From assembly GCA_016234745.1 (NCBI GenBank), contig JACRAR010000002.1, positions 1-64,000 on the forward strand: DNA of 64,000 nt. The letters are read 5' to 3'. The notes under the pieces are model-generated. The model saw only the letters and a list, made by a program, of their open reading frames with translations. It was not told the origin of the DNA and ran no database searches. This document shows, piece after piece, positions 27,834-38,159 of this stretch. The DNA comes from Betaproteobacteria bacterium (lineage in GTDB: Bacteria > Pseudomonadota > Gammaproteobacteria > Burkholderiales > Rhodocyclaceae). The position numbers and the translations under genes were made by a program. Each line of letters starts with the position of its first letter. Position 1 is the stretch's first letter.

Positions 27834-28934
27834 ATGAATCTAATTGCTCAGTTATATGCCGGCCTGCCTGATCATGATTTTCCCGCACGGCAGGCCAGGG
27901 AATATATGGCATTTGGGCAGAATGAAGGCTTTTTCCACTTGGCCGTTGCCAAGGACATGCGCATTCAGACGCTACGGGAGCACTTTGCAAGGACGGGGCT
28001 GCGCAAGGTTTATCTCAGTGCAAATCTGGCAGGTTTCGAATGTGCAATCGAGGGCATAGACGTAGAGGTTCTGGAAAAGAATTTCTTCCAGGAGGCTGAT
28101 CCGGCTCGTCGTTTGGCCAAGAAGGTTCAACTGGGAGGCTCAATCGTCATCATCAATAACAACGATGCAGGCTCAGCCGAGTCGCGTGAAGCCTACGCCA
28201 GCTTTTTCATGGAATGCGAAGCCACATTTTTTGTCGCATGGGACTGGGACAATCATCATTGGCTGGAATTGAGTCCGTTTTTAGCGGCGTATTCGGATTG
28301 CTATGCGCCCGCACATCACGAGAATCTGTATCTGCTGAGCCGTTATAACTGGCGGATCGCTGGACCGATTTATTGTTCTTCCGTGCAATGGCCGCGAAAA
28401 TTTCTGGAAGCACATTTGCCGGAGATGCTGAATGCCGAACGAATCGATGCTCCGCTCGGCATGCACATTCCATACTCCACGTTCAGTTTTCGCATGCAGA
28501 TGATTACGACGCTGAATCAGTATTACCCGTCCATAGGTTTCAGCAGCCACGCTTTTCATGGGCGCACCCCGGCAGACCGCATGCGGGAATGGTGTTCGCA
28601 CAAGACGCACTGGATTGCGCCGGTATTGAATGATGTGCCGATCCGGATTTTCGATGCCTTGGTGACGGGAGGCATACCGATTGTTCCCGAATCGCTGCGA
28701 TTCCTGCCGCCAGTGAATCGGATTCCACGTGAGTTCATCGCATTCTATTCCGCCACCGACATAGTCCAGCCACAGGATTGCGTCGCACGGGCGAATGGTT
28801 TGTTCGATGCTGGCGGACGTGAAGGCATGGTGGCGCGGCATAAGCTTGCGCTGCAGCACTATCATGGCGATACCAGCGTTCGGCGGATGCTGGGTTATGC
28901 TGCCGAAGTGCTGGATATTCAGGTTCCGCAATGA
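27834..28934 (+). CDS. Putative glycosyltransferase (CgeB-like C-terminus)
   Basis: 366 residues from ATG 27834; an upstream in-frame extension overlaps the UXS gene and lacks a ribosome site. The C-terminal part PIRIFDALVTGGIPIVPESLRFLP is typical of GT-B glycosyltransferases that end in the glycosyl-transferase 1/CgeB region. The N-terminal ~200 residues are not recognised. The stop overlaps the next start (ATGATGA), so the two genes are coupled. Donor and acceptor unknown. Confidence 0.65.
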   Translation: MNLIAQLYAGLPDHDFPARQAREYMAFGQNEGFFHLAVAKDMRIQTLREHFARTGLRKVYLSANLAGFECAIEGIDVEVLEKNFFQEADPARRLAKKVQLGGSIVIINNNDAGSAESREAYASFFMECEATFFVAWDWDNHHWLELSPFLAAYSDCYAPAHHENLYLLSRYNWRIAGPIYCSSVQWPRKFLEAHLPEMLNAERIDAPLGMHIPYSTFSFRMQMITTLNQYYPSIGFSSHAFHGRTPADRMREWCSHKTHWIAPVLNDVPIRIFDALVTGGIPIVPESLRFLPPVNRIPREFIAFYSATDIVQPQDCVARANGLFDAGGREGMVARHKLALQHYHGDTSVRRMLGYAAEVLDIQVPQ

Positions 28935-29668
28935 TGAAGAATGTTGTCGTTCTCGTTCCAATCTACAAGGCCGAACTGAACCTGCTGGAAATGTATTCCC
29001 TCAATTATTCCTTGGATATATTGAAGGGAAGGACGGTGGTTTTCATTGGCCCGGAGAGCCTGGACCGCAGCTTTTATTCCGAACGCTACAAGGTAATCCC
29101 TTTTGACTCGTTCGATGCGCCCTGTTTCGAGTCAGTGGAAGAATACAACCGTCTGCTGTTGACCCCTTCGTTTTACGAACGTTACTCGGATTACGAGTTC
29201 GTCCTGATCCTCCAGACCGACGCCATCATCTTGCGCGATGAGTTGGATTACTGGTGCGCCCAACCCTTCGATTACATTGGCGCGCCCTGGCCGGATGGAT
29301 TTGAACTGTTCGTAAATCTCGGGCTGTTTGAAGGTGAATACGGGAAGCATGTCAAAGTGGCGGTCGGCAATGGCGGACTCAGTCTGCGTCGGGTCCGCAA
29401 ATGCATTTCCTTGCTCAAGGAATTCGAGGTCGCAATCAACGTATTTGACAGCACCGGGTCGAGTGAGGACATTTTCTTTTCGGTGATGGCCTCGCTTTCC
29501 AACGATTTCATCGTTCCCAACGAGATTACCGCATCGCGCTTTTCTCTCGAACTCAGGCCTTCGTATTATTTTCACGTCAACGGCGGTCAGATGCCGATGG
29601 GCGGGCATGCGTGGTGGCGCCATGAGCCTGAATTCTGGCAAGCCTATTTGCGCGAGACCTTGCTTTGA
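28931..29668 (+). CDS. DUF5672-type glycosyltransferase-like protein
   Basis: 245 residues with a GT-A-like pattern: VVVLVPIYKAELN at the N-terminus, YEFVLILQTDAIIL (the strand that normally carries the metal site), PFDYIGAPWPDG, then GNGGLSLRRVRKCISLL and SEDIFFSV. These segments are the DUF5672 signature, whose members lie in glycan loci. It is translationally coupled to the preceding gene and ends the glycan block just before the type I secretion region. Activity not proven for the family as far as I know. Confidence 0.75.
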   Translation: MMKNVVVLVPIYKAELNLLEMYSLNYSLDILKGRTVVFIGPESLDRSFYSERYKVIPFDSFDAPCFESVEEYNRLLLTPSFYERYSDYEFVLILQTDAIILRDELDYWCAQPFDYIGAPWPDGFELFVNLGLFEGEYGKHVKVAVGNGGLSLRRVRKCISLLKEFEVAINVFDSTGSSEDIFFSVMASLSNDFIVPNEITASRFSLELRPSYYFHVNGGQMPMGGHAWWRHEPEFWQAYLRETLL

Positions 29669-29748
29669 TCCGCTTCAGCTTTTCTTGTTTGGCACAAACA
29701 TTGCTTAATTTTCAAGGAATATCCATCATATAAGCTAGTGATTATGCT

Positions 29749-29782
29749 TGCCAGTCAGGGCGTCACGACACCCTGACTGGCA
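29749..29782. repeat. Perfect 12-bp inverted repeat upstream of the secreted-protein gene
   Basis: TGCCAGTCAGGG and its exact complement CCCTGACTGGCA surround a 10-base loop. There is no T run after it. It lies 57 bases before the start codon and immediately upstream of a TATAAT, so an operator or a 3'-end/processing hairpin of the glycan operon are both possible. Confidence 0.8.
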
Positions 29783-29789
29783 TCTAACT

Positions 29790-29795
29790 TATAAT
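29790..29795 (+). promoter_or_regulatory. Candidate -10 box for the type I-secreted protein gene
   Basis: A perfect TATAAT lies 44 bases before the start codon at 29840. No good -35 at 16-18 bases is seen, because that space is occupied by the inverted repeat. The promoter may therefore need an activator. Confidence 0.5.
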
Positions 29796-29839
29796 GCTTC
29801 GGGTACGTTTCGCAATAAATTTTGCTCTTGGAGGTTCAG

Positions 29840-31741
29840 ATGGCCACGGATGTTTATACTGCAACTACTTCGACGACTGGACGGGTTACGTCAGGCGGGG
29901 CAGTTACCAGCACGCTCGATACGGTAGGCGACCTTGACTGGTTCGCCATCAGCCTGTTAGCGGGCAAGTCTTACACCTTCACGCTGGAACCTGGATTGAC
30001 CGGCGGCCTGGATGATCCCTATCTGAAGCTCTACAGCAGTGATGGGCAGACGCTGGTTGCCGAAAGCGACGATTTCGACGGTCTGAATTCTCAAATAGAT
30101 GTCGGAATAACAGCTTCAGGCACATACTATCTGGAAGCTGGTAGCGGCACCAATGGCGCCGGTACCGGCGCTTACGTGCTCTCTGCCTCGACGCCGATCA
30201 CTGATGATTATGCGGACAGCAGCGCGACGACCGGGACCGTTACCCCCGGCGGTTCTAAAACCGGGGAAATTGAAATTGTCGGCGACGGCGACTGGTTTGC
30301 GATTAATTTGGTCGCTGGAAAAAGATACACTTTTTCCCTCGACACGGGCACGCTGAACGGCCTGCCCGACACGACCAATGGCTTGCCCGATCCATTGCTT
30401 AGCCTGTACAACAGTAGCGGCGCTTTGATCACGTCCAACGACGATGCCAATGAGCTGAATTCGGAGTTGACCTATACGGCAACTTTGACCGGCACTTATT
30501 ACCTTGCCGCAAGCAGTGGTCCGAATGACAGCGGCACGGGAACCTATGTCATTTCCTCTTCCGCAGCCATTGCTGACGATTATCCGGCCACGGTGGATAC
30601 GAATGGGCAGGTCAGTGCGGGAGGTTCGGCGACCGGACAGATCGAAGCCGTGGGGGACAATGACTGGTATGCGATCAGTCTGGTTGCCGGACAGCAATAT
30701 ACCTTCAGCCTGGATTCCGGAACAACAAATGCCCTGGAAGATCCTTTCCTCAGTCTCTACAACAGCACTGGAACCCTTGTGACATCGAATGATGACAACA
30801 ACGGGACAAACTCGGAATTCGTCTACACGGCGACTGCCACAGGCACGTATTACCTCGGTGCCAGCGCCAGCCCAAATGCTGCCGGGACCGGAAAAGGAAG
30901 CTATACGATCGCAGCTTCGAATCCTTCCGCCAATGGTTCGACGATTGTGACCGGAACCACGAGCAACGATACCCTGACGGCAGGCTCCGGAAATGAACTG
31001 ATCGATGGCGGCTCCGGTACCGATGCCGTGTCTTATACGGGTAACCGCAGTTCTGTCTCGATCAGACATAACAGCGACGGAACCTACACTGTGACGGACA
31101 GTGCGGGGACCGATACGCTGACCAATATCGAGCAAATCAAGTTCTCGGATGTCACTGTCAATCTGACGGTGCAGGCTAATGCGGCTTCGATTGCCTCAGC
31201 CAATCTGAATTCCCTGACGGAGCTTTATATCGCATTTTTTAACCGAGTCCCGGATGCGGATGGCCTGAGTTACTGGATTGACCAGTTCAAGGGCGGTCAG
31301 ACGATTAATCAGATTTCGGAATCGTTCTACAACGTAGGCGCCTCAAGTGATTTCTCGTCCAAAACGGGATTTTCCTCAACGATGACAGACGCGGATTTCA
31401 TCCATGTCTTTTACAAGAATGTGCTGGGGCGAGCAGATGGTGCGGATGCCGGAGGTCTTGCCTACTGGAATGGAAAGCTGGCGGATGGCAGTTCGACTCG
31501 TTGGTCGCTGGCGCAGGATATTCTGAATTCGGCGCACACTTTCAAAGGTGATGCGACTTGGGGCCATGTGGCTGATTTGCTCGACAACAAAGTGACGGTA
31601 GGCAAGACATTCGCCGTGGATGATGGACTGACTTACATCAATGACACCTATACCCTTTGCCAGAATATTGCTACAGCAGTGACATCTACCGGAACTACTG
31701 ACGCCATCAATCTTATTGGTGTCACCGATGTTCCCTTATAA
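29840..31741 (+). CDS. PPC-repeat, RTX/DUF4214 secreted protein (type I secretion substrate candidate)
   Basis: 633 residues from ATG 29840, with GGAGG 5 bases upstream. Three consecutive pre-peptidase C-terminal (PPC)-type beta domains each carry a D-W-(F/Y)-A-I core (residues ~15-120, ~130-250, ~255-370). A glycine/aspartate-rich segment near residue 380 (TTSNDTLTAGSGNELIDGG) is RTX-like. The C-terminal ~190 residues contain DUF4214 features (LTELYIAFFNRVPDADGL, FYKNVLGRADG). There is no N-terminal signal peptide, cysteine is rare, and the sequence is Ser/Thr/Asn-rich, fitting C-terminal-signal type I export. It is adjacent to the HlyB/HlyD genes. It could be a surface-layer-like or adhesive protein and a target of the glycosylation locus; both are inference. 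Confidence 0.8.
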   Translation: MATDVYTATTSTTGRVTSGGAVTSTLDTVGDLDWFAISLLAGKSYTFTLEPGLTGGLDDPYLKLYSSDGQTLVAESDDFDGLNSQIDVGITASGTYYLEAGSGTNGAGTGAYVLSASTPITDDYADSSATTGTVTPGGSKTGEIEIVGDGDWFAINLVAGKRYTFSLDTGTLNGLPDTTNGLPDPLLSLYNSSGALITSNDDANELNSELTYTATLTGTYYLAASSGPNDSGTGTYVISSSAAIADDYPATVDTNGQVSAGGSATGQIEAVGDNDWYAISLVAGQQYTFSLDSGTTNALEDPFLSLYNSTGTLVTSNDDNNGTNSEFVYTATATGTYYLGASASPNAAGTGKGSYTIAASNPSANGSTIVTGTTSNDTLTAGSGNELIDGGSGTDAVSYTGNRSSVSIRHNSDGTYTVTDSAGTDTLTNIEQIKFSDVTVNLTVQANAASIASANLNSLTELYIAFFNRVPDADGLSYWIDQFKGGQTINQISESFYNVGASSDFSSKTGFSSTMTDADFIHVFYKNVLGRADGADAGGLAYWNGKLADGSSTRWSLAQDILNSAHTFKGDATWGHVADLLDNKVTVGKTFAVDDGLTYINDTYTLCQNIATAVTSTGTTDAINLIGVTDVPL

Positions 31742-31770
31742 CAATAGCTGCCTCAGATAATCCAAACGAA

Positions 31771-31803
31771 GCCATTCCCGCTTGTGCGGGAATGGCCGTT
31801 TTC
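31771..31803 (+). terminator. Hairpin between secreted-protein gene and exporter genes
   Basis: An 11-bp perfect stem (GCCATTCCCGC / GCGGGAATGGC) with a 4-base loop, followed by CGTTTTC. It starts 30 bases after the stop codon. The downstream exporter start is only ~20 bases further, so this is probably a partial terminator that lowers exporter expression relative to its substrate. Confidence 0.75.
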
Positions 31804-31823
31804 AAGGCATCTGTAGCCGATTA

Positions 31824-33965
31824 ATGACCGCTAAATTTCCCCACACCGTAATTCAGTGCCTTACTGCAATCGCCCAGCACCATGGCTTGCAGGTCAATCC
31901 CGAAAGACTGATCGACGATTACGCGCTGGCGGCTGAAGAGCCGCCGGCAGCCATGCTGCTGCGCATTGCCACCGACATCGGCATGAAGGCCAAAGTCGAG
32001 AAGCTGAGTTGGGAAACATTGCTGGGCCAGGGTGGCGTGTTCCCCCTGATGGCTCGATTGAACGACGGCAGCGGGGTCATCATCGTCGGTGCAAGGGCGG
32101 AAGGCGATGGCAAGATCGCCATGCTCGACCCCTTGGCGGATCGGGCGAGCGTGGTGCTGCTTGATCGTGCTCAGTTTTGCGCGCGCTGGGAGGGCGAGGT
32201 GGTGTTCCTCAAGCGCCATCATTCGTTGACCGATCCCAACCAGCCTTTTGGCTTGCGCTGGTTCATCCCGGAAATCCTCAAGCAGAAGGTCGCTTTCAGG
32301 GACATCGCCATTACTGCCATCGCCATGCATTTCCTGGCGCTGGCATCGCCGATCTTTTTCCAGTTGGTGATCGACAAAGTGCTGGTACACCAAAGTGCCT
32401 CGACGTTATGGGTCTTGGCCGTCGGCATTGTGATCGCGACGGTTTTTGACTCGGTCTTCGGTTACTTGCGCCAACTCTTGACCCTGGCAGCGACCAACAA
32501 GATCGACATGCGGCTCACCCGACGTACATTCGGCCACCTCCTGTCCTTGCCCATTGATTATTTTGAGACCACCACAGCCGGGGTTGTAGTCCAGCATATG
32601 CATCAGGTGGAAGGCATACGCAACTTCCTGACCGGCCGGCTTTTCTTCAGCGCCCTGGATTTGGCCTCGCTGCTGATCTTCCTGCCCATCCTGTTTACCT
32701 ATTCAGTCAAGCTGGCGATGATCGTGCTGGCATTTGCGCTCATGATCGCCGCCGTTCTGGTCGGCATGCTGCCGACCTACAAGCGTCGTCTCGATTCGCT
32801 GTATAGCGCCGCGGGTAAGAGGCAATCCATCCTGGTCGAGACCATCTATGGCATGCGCACCGTCAAGGCCCTGGCCATTGAACCGGCGCAAAGGCGCAGC
32901 TGGGATCAGATTTCGGCAGAAACCATCAACATGCTTTTCCGTCTCGGGAAGTTCTCGCTGGCGGGGAATTCGGTGACGGATCTCCTGGGAAAGCTTCTGC
33001 CCATCACCATTATCGTAATCGGCGCCCAGGACGTGTTTGACCAGACCCTGACCGTCGGTGCGCTGATTGCTTTCCAGATGATCTCGGGGCGGGTTTCCGG
33101 TCCGTTGATCTCGATCGTGGGTCTGGTCAACGAATATCAGCAGACGGCATTGTCGGTGCGCATGGTCAGCAAGATCATGAACCATCCACCGGAAGGACGC
33201 GTCGGAGCGGGCGGCTTGCGGCCGCAACTTACTGGCGAGATCAAGTTTGAGGAAGTGACCTTCCGCTATCCAGGCGCAAGTGTTGCGGCTCTCGATCGAG
33301 CGACGTTCACCATTCCGGCGGGGAAAGTGGTTGGCATCGTCGGGCGCAGCGGTTCCGGCAAGACCACCTTGACCAAGCTGATTCAGGGACTGTATCCGGT
33401 TCAGGAAGGCATCATCCGTTTCGACGGGATAGACGCGCGCGAACTGGAGCTTCCGCATCTGCGTCGCCAGACCGGGGTGGTGCTGCAGGAGAACTTTCTG
33501 TTCCGTGGCTCGGTGCGTGAAAACATCGCCATGGCCAAGACCGATGCATCATTTGAGGAAATTGTTGCTGCGGCCCAGGCATCCGGCGCCGATGAATTCA
33601 TCGAACGCCTGCCGCAAGGCTACGACACGCTGCTGGAAGAAAACGCAGCCAACCTCAGCGGCGGCCAAAAGCAAAGATTGTCCATTGCACGGGCTTTGCT
33701 CACCAAGCCCAAGATTCTGATTCTCGATGAGGCAGCGAGCGCTCTGGATCCAGAGAGCGAATCGATCTTCATCCGCAATCTGTCGCGCATCGCCGTGGGC
33801 AAGACGGTGGTGATGATTTCACACCGTCTGTCTACCCTGGTGAATGCGCATTCGATCCTGGTCATGCAGCAGGGGCGTGTCGTCGATAACGGCCGGCATA
33901 CTGAATTGCTGTCCCGTTGCGCCACTTATCAAGAGCTATGGAACCAGCAAACAAGCCACCTGTAG
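31824..33965 (+). CDS. Type I secretion ABC transporter, HlyB/LapB-type
   Basis: 713 residues from ATG 31824; a longer frame crosses the terminator hairpin. The N-terminal ~130 residues are a C39-peptidase-like domain (CLTAIAQHHGLQVNP) that looks non-catalytic, as in HlyB. About six membrane helices follow (ITAIAMHFLALASPIFFQL; WVLAVGIVIATVFDSVFGYL). The nucleotide-binding domain has Walker A GRSGSGKTT, signature LSGGQKQR, Walker B ILILDEAAS and the ISHRLST His-switch. This is a complete one-polypeptide exporter that would pump RTX-type proteins in one step. The HlyD gene overlaps by 28 bases; no TolC is seen nearby. Confidence 0.92.
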   Translation: MTAKFPHTVIQCLTAIAQHHGLQVNPERLIDDYALAAEEPPAAMLLRIATDIGMKAKVEKLSWETLLGQGGVFPLMARLNDGSGVIIVGARAEGDGKIAMLDPLADRASVVLLDRAQFCARWEGEVVFLKRHHSLTDPNQPFGLRWFIPEILKQKVAFRDIAITAIAMHFLALASPIFFQLVIDKVLVHQSASTLWVLAVGIVIATVFDSVFGYLRQLLTLAATNKIDMRLTRRTFGHLLSLPIDYFETTTAGVVVQHMHQVEGIRNFLTGRLFFSALDLASLLIFLPILFTYSVKLAMIVLAFALMIAAVLVGMLPTYKRRLDSLYSAAGKRQSILVETIYGMRTVKALAIEPAQRRSWDQISAETINMLFRLGKFSLAGNSVTDLLGKLLPITIIVIGAQDVFDQTLTVGALIAFQMISGRVSGPLISIVGLVNEYQQTALSVRMVSKIMNHPPEGRVGAGGLRPQLTGEIKFEEVTFRYPGASVAALDRATFTIPAGKVVGIVGRSGSGKTTLTKLIQGLYPVQEGIIRFDGIDARELELPHLRRQTGVVLQENFLFRGSVRENIAMAKTDASFEEIVAAAQASGADEFIERLPQGYDTLLEENAANLSGGQKQRLSIARALLTKPKILILDEAASALDPESESIFIRNLSRIAVGKTVVMISHRLSTLVNAHSILVMQQGRVVDNGRHTELLSRCATYQELWNQQTSHL

Positions 33966-35302
33966 ACCAGGCTCGGCAAGCGGGCAAGGGCGCCACGGTC
34001 GTCGAATTCCTCCCGGATGCCGACGAAATCGAGCGCAGTCCCTTGCCACGCCTGGCGCAGATCACCTTGCATGTACTGCTGGTGACGCTGGTTAGTTTCT
34101 TGATCTGGGCGACATTTTCTGAAGTCGATCTCATCGTGACTGCACGTGGCCGCCTGGTCACGCCTTTGCCGAATATCCTCGTGCAGCCTCTGGAGACGGC
34201 GATCATTACCAGCCTGGATGTGCGCGTCGGCCAGGTCGTGAAAAAAGGCGAACGTCTGGCAACGCTTGACCCCACCTTTGCCGAAGCCGATCAGTCCCAG
34301 TTGCGCACGCGCTTGAGCAGTCTCGAGACGCAATCGCAAAGACTCGAGGCGGAAATTTCCGGAAAAAAAGGACTGAACAAACCTGACGCCAATGCTGATA
34401 CCAAACTGCAGGCGCAATTGGCGGCTGAGCGGCAAGCCAACTATCGGGCCCAGATGACCAAGCTCGAGCAGAACATCGCCCGGCTGCGCGCGACGATTGA
34501 CACCAATCAGCGCGACCAGCAGATGCTGGCCGAACGGGTCAGATCGCTCAAGGAAATCGAGGCCATGCAGGAGAAGCTTACGTCCATGCAATATGGATCG
34601 CGCGCCAAGCTTCTTGAATCCCAGGACAAGCGCCTGGAGGTCGAGCGCGAGATGTTGCTGGCCAGGAGCCGCGAACAAGAGTTGCGCCGTGATCTGGCGG
34701 CAAATGAAGCCGAGAAATCGGCCTTCGAAAAGAGCTGGCGGCAGAAGACCATGGAGGACATGCTGTCCACTTCGCGCGATCGCGAAGACCTCAAGGAGCA
34801 GCTGCTGAAGGCCGACAAGCGCCAGATGCTGGTGACCCTGGTGTCGCCGGCGGATGCCGTGGTTCTGGAAATGGCCAAACTCTCACAGGGATCGGTGGCC
34901 AGGGGTGGCGAGCCGATGTTCACACTGGTCCCCATCGCTTCCGATCTCGAAGCAGAGGTGCAGGTCGATGCGCTGGATGTCGGTTACGTCAAACTGGGCG
35001 ACGTCGCCCAACTGAAGTTTGATGCGTTCCCCTATCAGCGTCACGGCGGTATTACGGCCAAGGTGCGCACCATCAGCGAAGACGCGTTCCGTCGCGATGC
35101 CACCCAGGCGCATAGTCCGGACGCTTTTTATCTGAGCCGCATCGCCATGAACGACATGCAGCTGAAGAAAATGCCGGAGAAAGCCAGGCTCTTGCCGGGC
35201 ATGACGCTGTCGGCGGAAATCGTCGTCGGCAAACGTTCCGTGATTTCCTATCTGCTGTGGCCGTTGACCAAGGCACTGGACGAATCCATCCGCGAGCCTT
35301 GA
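33938..35302 (+). CDS. Type I secretion membrane fusion protein, HlyD family
   Basis: 454 residues from ATG 33938, overlapping the end of the ABC gene. A cytoplasmic N-terminus is followed by one membrane helix (ITLHVLLVTLVSFLIWATF). Then come a lipoyl-like half (VDLIVTARGRLV, ILVQPLETAII), a long coiled coil (about residues 120-280, rich in Q/L/R/E), the second lipoyl half with LVSPADAVVLEM, and a beta-barrel region ending in LLPGMTLSAEIVVGKRSVISYLLWPL, the HlyD C-terminal signature. It bridges the ABC exporter to an outer-membrane TolC. The stop is 6 bases from the convergent valS stop. Confidence 0.92.
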   Translation: MEPANKPPVDQARQAGKGATVVEFLPDADEIERSPLPRLAQITLHVLLVTLVSFLIWATFSEVDLIVTARGRLVTPLPNILVQPLETAIITSLDVRVGQVVKKGERLATLDPTFAEADQSQLRTRLSSLETQSQRLEAEISGKKGLNKPDANADTKLQAQLAAERQANYRAQMTKLEQNIARLRATIDTNQRDQQMLAERVRSLKEIEAMQEKLTSMQYGSRAKLLESQDKRLEVEREMLLARSREQELRRDLAANEAEKSAFEKSWRQKTMEDMLSTSRDREDLKEQLLKADKRQMLVTLVSPADAVVLEMAKLSQGSVARGGEPMFTLVPIASDLEAEVQVDALDVGYVKLGDVAQLKFDAFPYQRHGGITAKVRTISEDAFRRDATQAHSPDAFYLSRIAMNDMQLKKMPEKARLLPGMTLSAEIVVGKRSVISYLLWPLTKALDESIREP

Positions 35303-35307
35303 TAGAG

Positions 35308-38115
35308 TTACTTCAAACGGCTGATCTGATTTCCCAGCTTTTCCAGCAAAGCCTTGAAACCCGCCAGGCGCTCCTGCTCCTGTGCAACGACCTGGGCCGG
35401 GGCGCGCTCAACGAAACTCGGTGTGGCAAGTTTCTTTTCTGATTTTCCGATCTCACCGGTAACCCGGGTAATTTCCTTGACAAGACGCTCGCGCTCCTGA
35501 GCGACATCGATTTCGATCTTCAGCATCAGGCGGAAATCGCCGACGTTCTGCACCGGTGCATCGCTTTCAGGCAGACCGGCAGCGCAGGCAACCACGCTTT
35601 CCAGCCTGGCCAGCGGTTTCAGGTAAGGTGCGAAGGCTAAGATTGCCGTATTGTCACCTGCGGCAATCAGCGGAACCTTTTGTGCCGGCGCCAGATTCAT
35701 TTCGCCGCGCAGGCTGCGGCAGGCGTTGATCATGTCCTTGAGGAGCTTGACACGCGCTTCGGCGTCAACATCCAGTTTCTTTGAGTCAGATTCGGGGTAA
35801 GGTTGAAGCATGATCGAGTTCATGCCACCTTCCCTAGGTGGAGTGAGCGGCTTGACTGCCTGCCACAATTCTTCGGTGATGAACGGAATGAGCGGATGCG
35901 CAAGTCTCAGGATGGTCTCGAGCACGCGCACCAGGGTGCGGCGGGTGGCGCGCTGCTGCGCCGGATTGCCGGACTGTAACTGAACTTTTGTGAGTTCCAG
36001 ATACCAGTCGCAGTATTCGTCCCAGACCAGTTCATACACGCTACGGGCGACCAAATCAAAGCGGTATGTTTCGAAATGCTCGGCGATGTCGGCCTCGGCG
36101 CGTTGCAGCCGGCTGATGATCCAGCGATCGACAAAGGAGAATTCGAGTGGTGAATTGTCATCGAGGCCGACATCCTGCCCGGCGCAGTTCATTAAGACGA
36201 AGCGTGAGGCATTCCAGAGCTTGTTGCAGAAATTGCGATAGCCTTCGCAGCGGTTGAGGTCGAACTTGATGTCGCGACCAGGCGAGGCGAGGCTGGCGAA
36301 GGTGAAGCGCAAGGCATCGGTGCCGAATGCCGCGATGCCGTTGGGAAACTCCTTGCGGGTGCGCTTCTCGATCTGTGCCGCTTGCTTCGGATTCATCAGT
36401 CCAGTGGTGCGCTTTTGCACCAGGGCTTCAACGTCGATGCCATCGATCAGGTCGATCGGATCGAGCACATTGCCCTTCGACTTCGACATCTTCTGGCCTT
36501 CCGCGTCGCGGATCAGGCCGTGCACATACACATGCCGGAATGGAATCCTGCCGGTCAGGTGGGTCGTCATCATCACCATCCGCGCGACCCAGAAGAAAAT
36601 GATGTCAAAGCCCGTCACCAGGACGGAGGAGGGCAGGTAGAGATCGAGTGCGTCGTTGGACTTGGCTGGGTACTCCGGAGTCCAGTCGAGCGTCGAGAAA
36701 GGCCACAGGGCTGAAGAAAACCAGGTGTCGAGCACATCGGAATCGCGTTGCAGAGGTCCGTTGTAGCCGAGTGCTGCCGCCTTGGCCTGCGCTTCCGCCG
36801 CATCATGGGCGACATAGATCCGGCCCTGGTCGTCATACCATGCCGGAATCTGGTGCCCCCACCAGAGCTGGCGCGAAATGCACCAGTCCTGGATATTGTT
36901 GAGCCACTGGTTGTAGGTATTGACCCAGTTTTCCGGAACGAAGCGGATCTCGCCCGAAGCGACGCAGGCCAGGGCCTTGGCCGTGATGCTCTGGCCATCA
37001 GCAGCGGGTTTTGACATGGCGACAAACCACTGGTCGGTGAGCATCGGCTCGATTGCCGCATGGCTGCGGTCGCCGCGCGGCACCTTGAGCTTGTGCGGCT
37101 CGGTCTTTTCGAGGAGACCCAGTGCTTCGAGGTCCGCGACAATCTGCTTGCGTGCTTCGAAGCGGTCGAGCCCGCGGTATTTCTCGGCGCCGTTATCGTT
37201 GATTCTTGCGTCCAGTGTCAGCACATTGATCATCGGCAACTTGTGCTTCAGGCCGATGGCATAATCGTTGAAGTCGTGGGCGGGCGTGACCTTGACGCAT
37301 CCAGAACCGAATTCGCGATCGACATAGGCGTCGGCGATGATCGGTATTTCACGCCCGGAGAGCGGGAGTTGCGCATTCTGCCCGATCAGGTGGGCATAGC
37401 GCGGGTCTTCGGGATGCACCATCACCGCGGTATCGCCCAGCATGGTTTCCGGCCGGGTGGTGGCGACGGTAAGATGGCCCTGGCCGGAGGCGAGGGGATA
37501 ACGGATGTGCCACAGGTGACCGTTCTCTTCCTCCTGCACCACTTCCAGATCCGAGACGGCTGTCAGCAGTTGCGGATCCCAGTTCACCAGGCGCTTGCCG
37601 CGGTAGATCAAGCCTTCGTCATAAAGCCTGACAAAGCTTTCCGTCACCGCTCTGGACAAGCCGGCATCCATCGTGAAGCGCTCGCGCGACCAGTCCGGCG
37701 AAGTGCCGAGGCGGCGCATCTGCCGCGTGATGGTCGAGCCCGAATATTCTTTCCATTCCCAGACCTTCTCGATGAATTTGTCGCGACCCAGGTCGTGACG
37801 GGAAATGCCCTGCGCATCGAGTTGGCGTTCCACCACGATCTGGGTGGCGATGCCGGCATGATCGGTACCCGGCTGCCATAGGGTGTTCCAGCCGCGCATG
37901 CGGTGGTAGCGGGTCAGCGCATCCATCAGAGTCTGGTTGAAGCCATGACCCATGTGCAAAGTGCCGGTGACATTGGGCGGCGGCAGCAGGATGCAATAGG
38001 CATGATCGCGAGGCTTGCTGCAATCCAGTCCGGCCTTGAAATAGCCGCTGCCTTCCCAGTGTTGATACCAGCGCTGCTCGATTGCAGCAGGTTCAAAGCT
38101 CTTGGTGAGTTCCAT
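35308..38115 (-). CDS. valS: Valine--tRNA ligase
   Basis: 935 residues, normal length. The HIGH-type motif is HMGHGF in [13 protein letters not shown]. The KMSKS motif is intact ([13 protein letters not shown]). WISRQ-type segments ([17 protein letters not shown]) and editing-domain features are present. The C-terminal coiled-coil arm (residues ~870-935; [16 protein letters not shown]) is complete. It charges tRNA-Val. The gene is downstream of the small hypothetical gene and holC, and converges tail-to-tail with hlyD, with 5 bases between stops. Confidence 0.97.
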   Translation of the reverse strand: MELTKSFEPAAIEQRWYQHWEGSGYFKAGLDCSKPRDHAYCILLPPPNVTGTLHMGHGFNQTLMDALTRYHRMRGWNTLWQPGTDHAGIATQIVVERQLDAQGISRHDLGRDKFIEKVWEWKEYSGSTITRQMRRLGTSPDWSRERFTMDAGLSRAVTESFVRLYDEGLIYRGKRLVNWDPQLLTAVSDLEVVQEEENGHLWHIRYPLASGQGHLTVATTRPETMLGDTAVMVHPEDPRYAHLIGQNAQLPLSGREIPIIADAYVDREFGSGCVKVTPAHDFNDYAIGLKHKLPMINVLTLDARINDNGAEKYRGLDRFEARKQIVADLEALGLLEKTEPHKLKVPRGDRSHAAIEPMLTDQWFVAMSKPAADGQSITAKALACVASGEIRFVPENWVNTYNQWLNNIQDWCISRQLWWGHQIPAWYDDQGRIYVAHDAAEAQAKAAALGYNGPLQRDSDVLDTWFSSALWPFSTLDWTPEYPAKSNDALDLYLPSSVLVTGFDIIFFWVARMVMMTTHLTGRIPFRHVYVHGLIRDAEGQKMSKSKGNVLDPIDLIDGIDVEALVQKRTTGLMNPKQAAQIEKRTRKEFPNGIAAFGTDALRFTFASLASPGRDIKFDLNRCEGYRNFCNKLWNASRFVLMNCAGQDVGLDDNSPLEFSFVDRWIISRLQRAEADIAEHFETYRFDLVARSVYELVWDEYCDWYLELTKVQLQSGNPAQQRATRRTLVRVLETILRLAHPLIPFITEELWQAVKPLTPPREGGMNSIMLQPYPESDSKKLDVDAEARVKLLKDMINACRSLRGEMNLAPAQKVPLIAAGDNTAILAFAPYLKPLARLESVVACAAGLPESDAPVQNVGDFRLMLKIEIDVAQERERLVKEITRVTGEIGKSEKKLATPSFVERAPAQVVAQEQERLAGFKALLEKLGNQISRLK

Positions 38116-38159
38116 CGGAGGAGAGAAAATTAAAGACGAATTATAGCGGAGCGTCCCGT

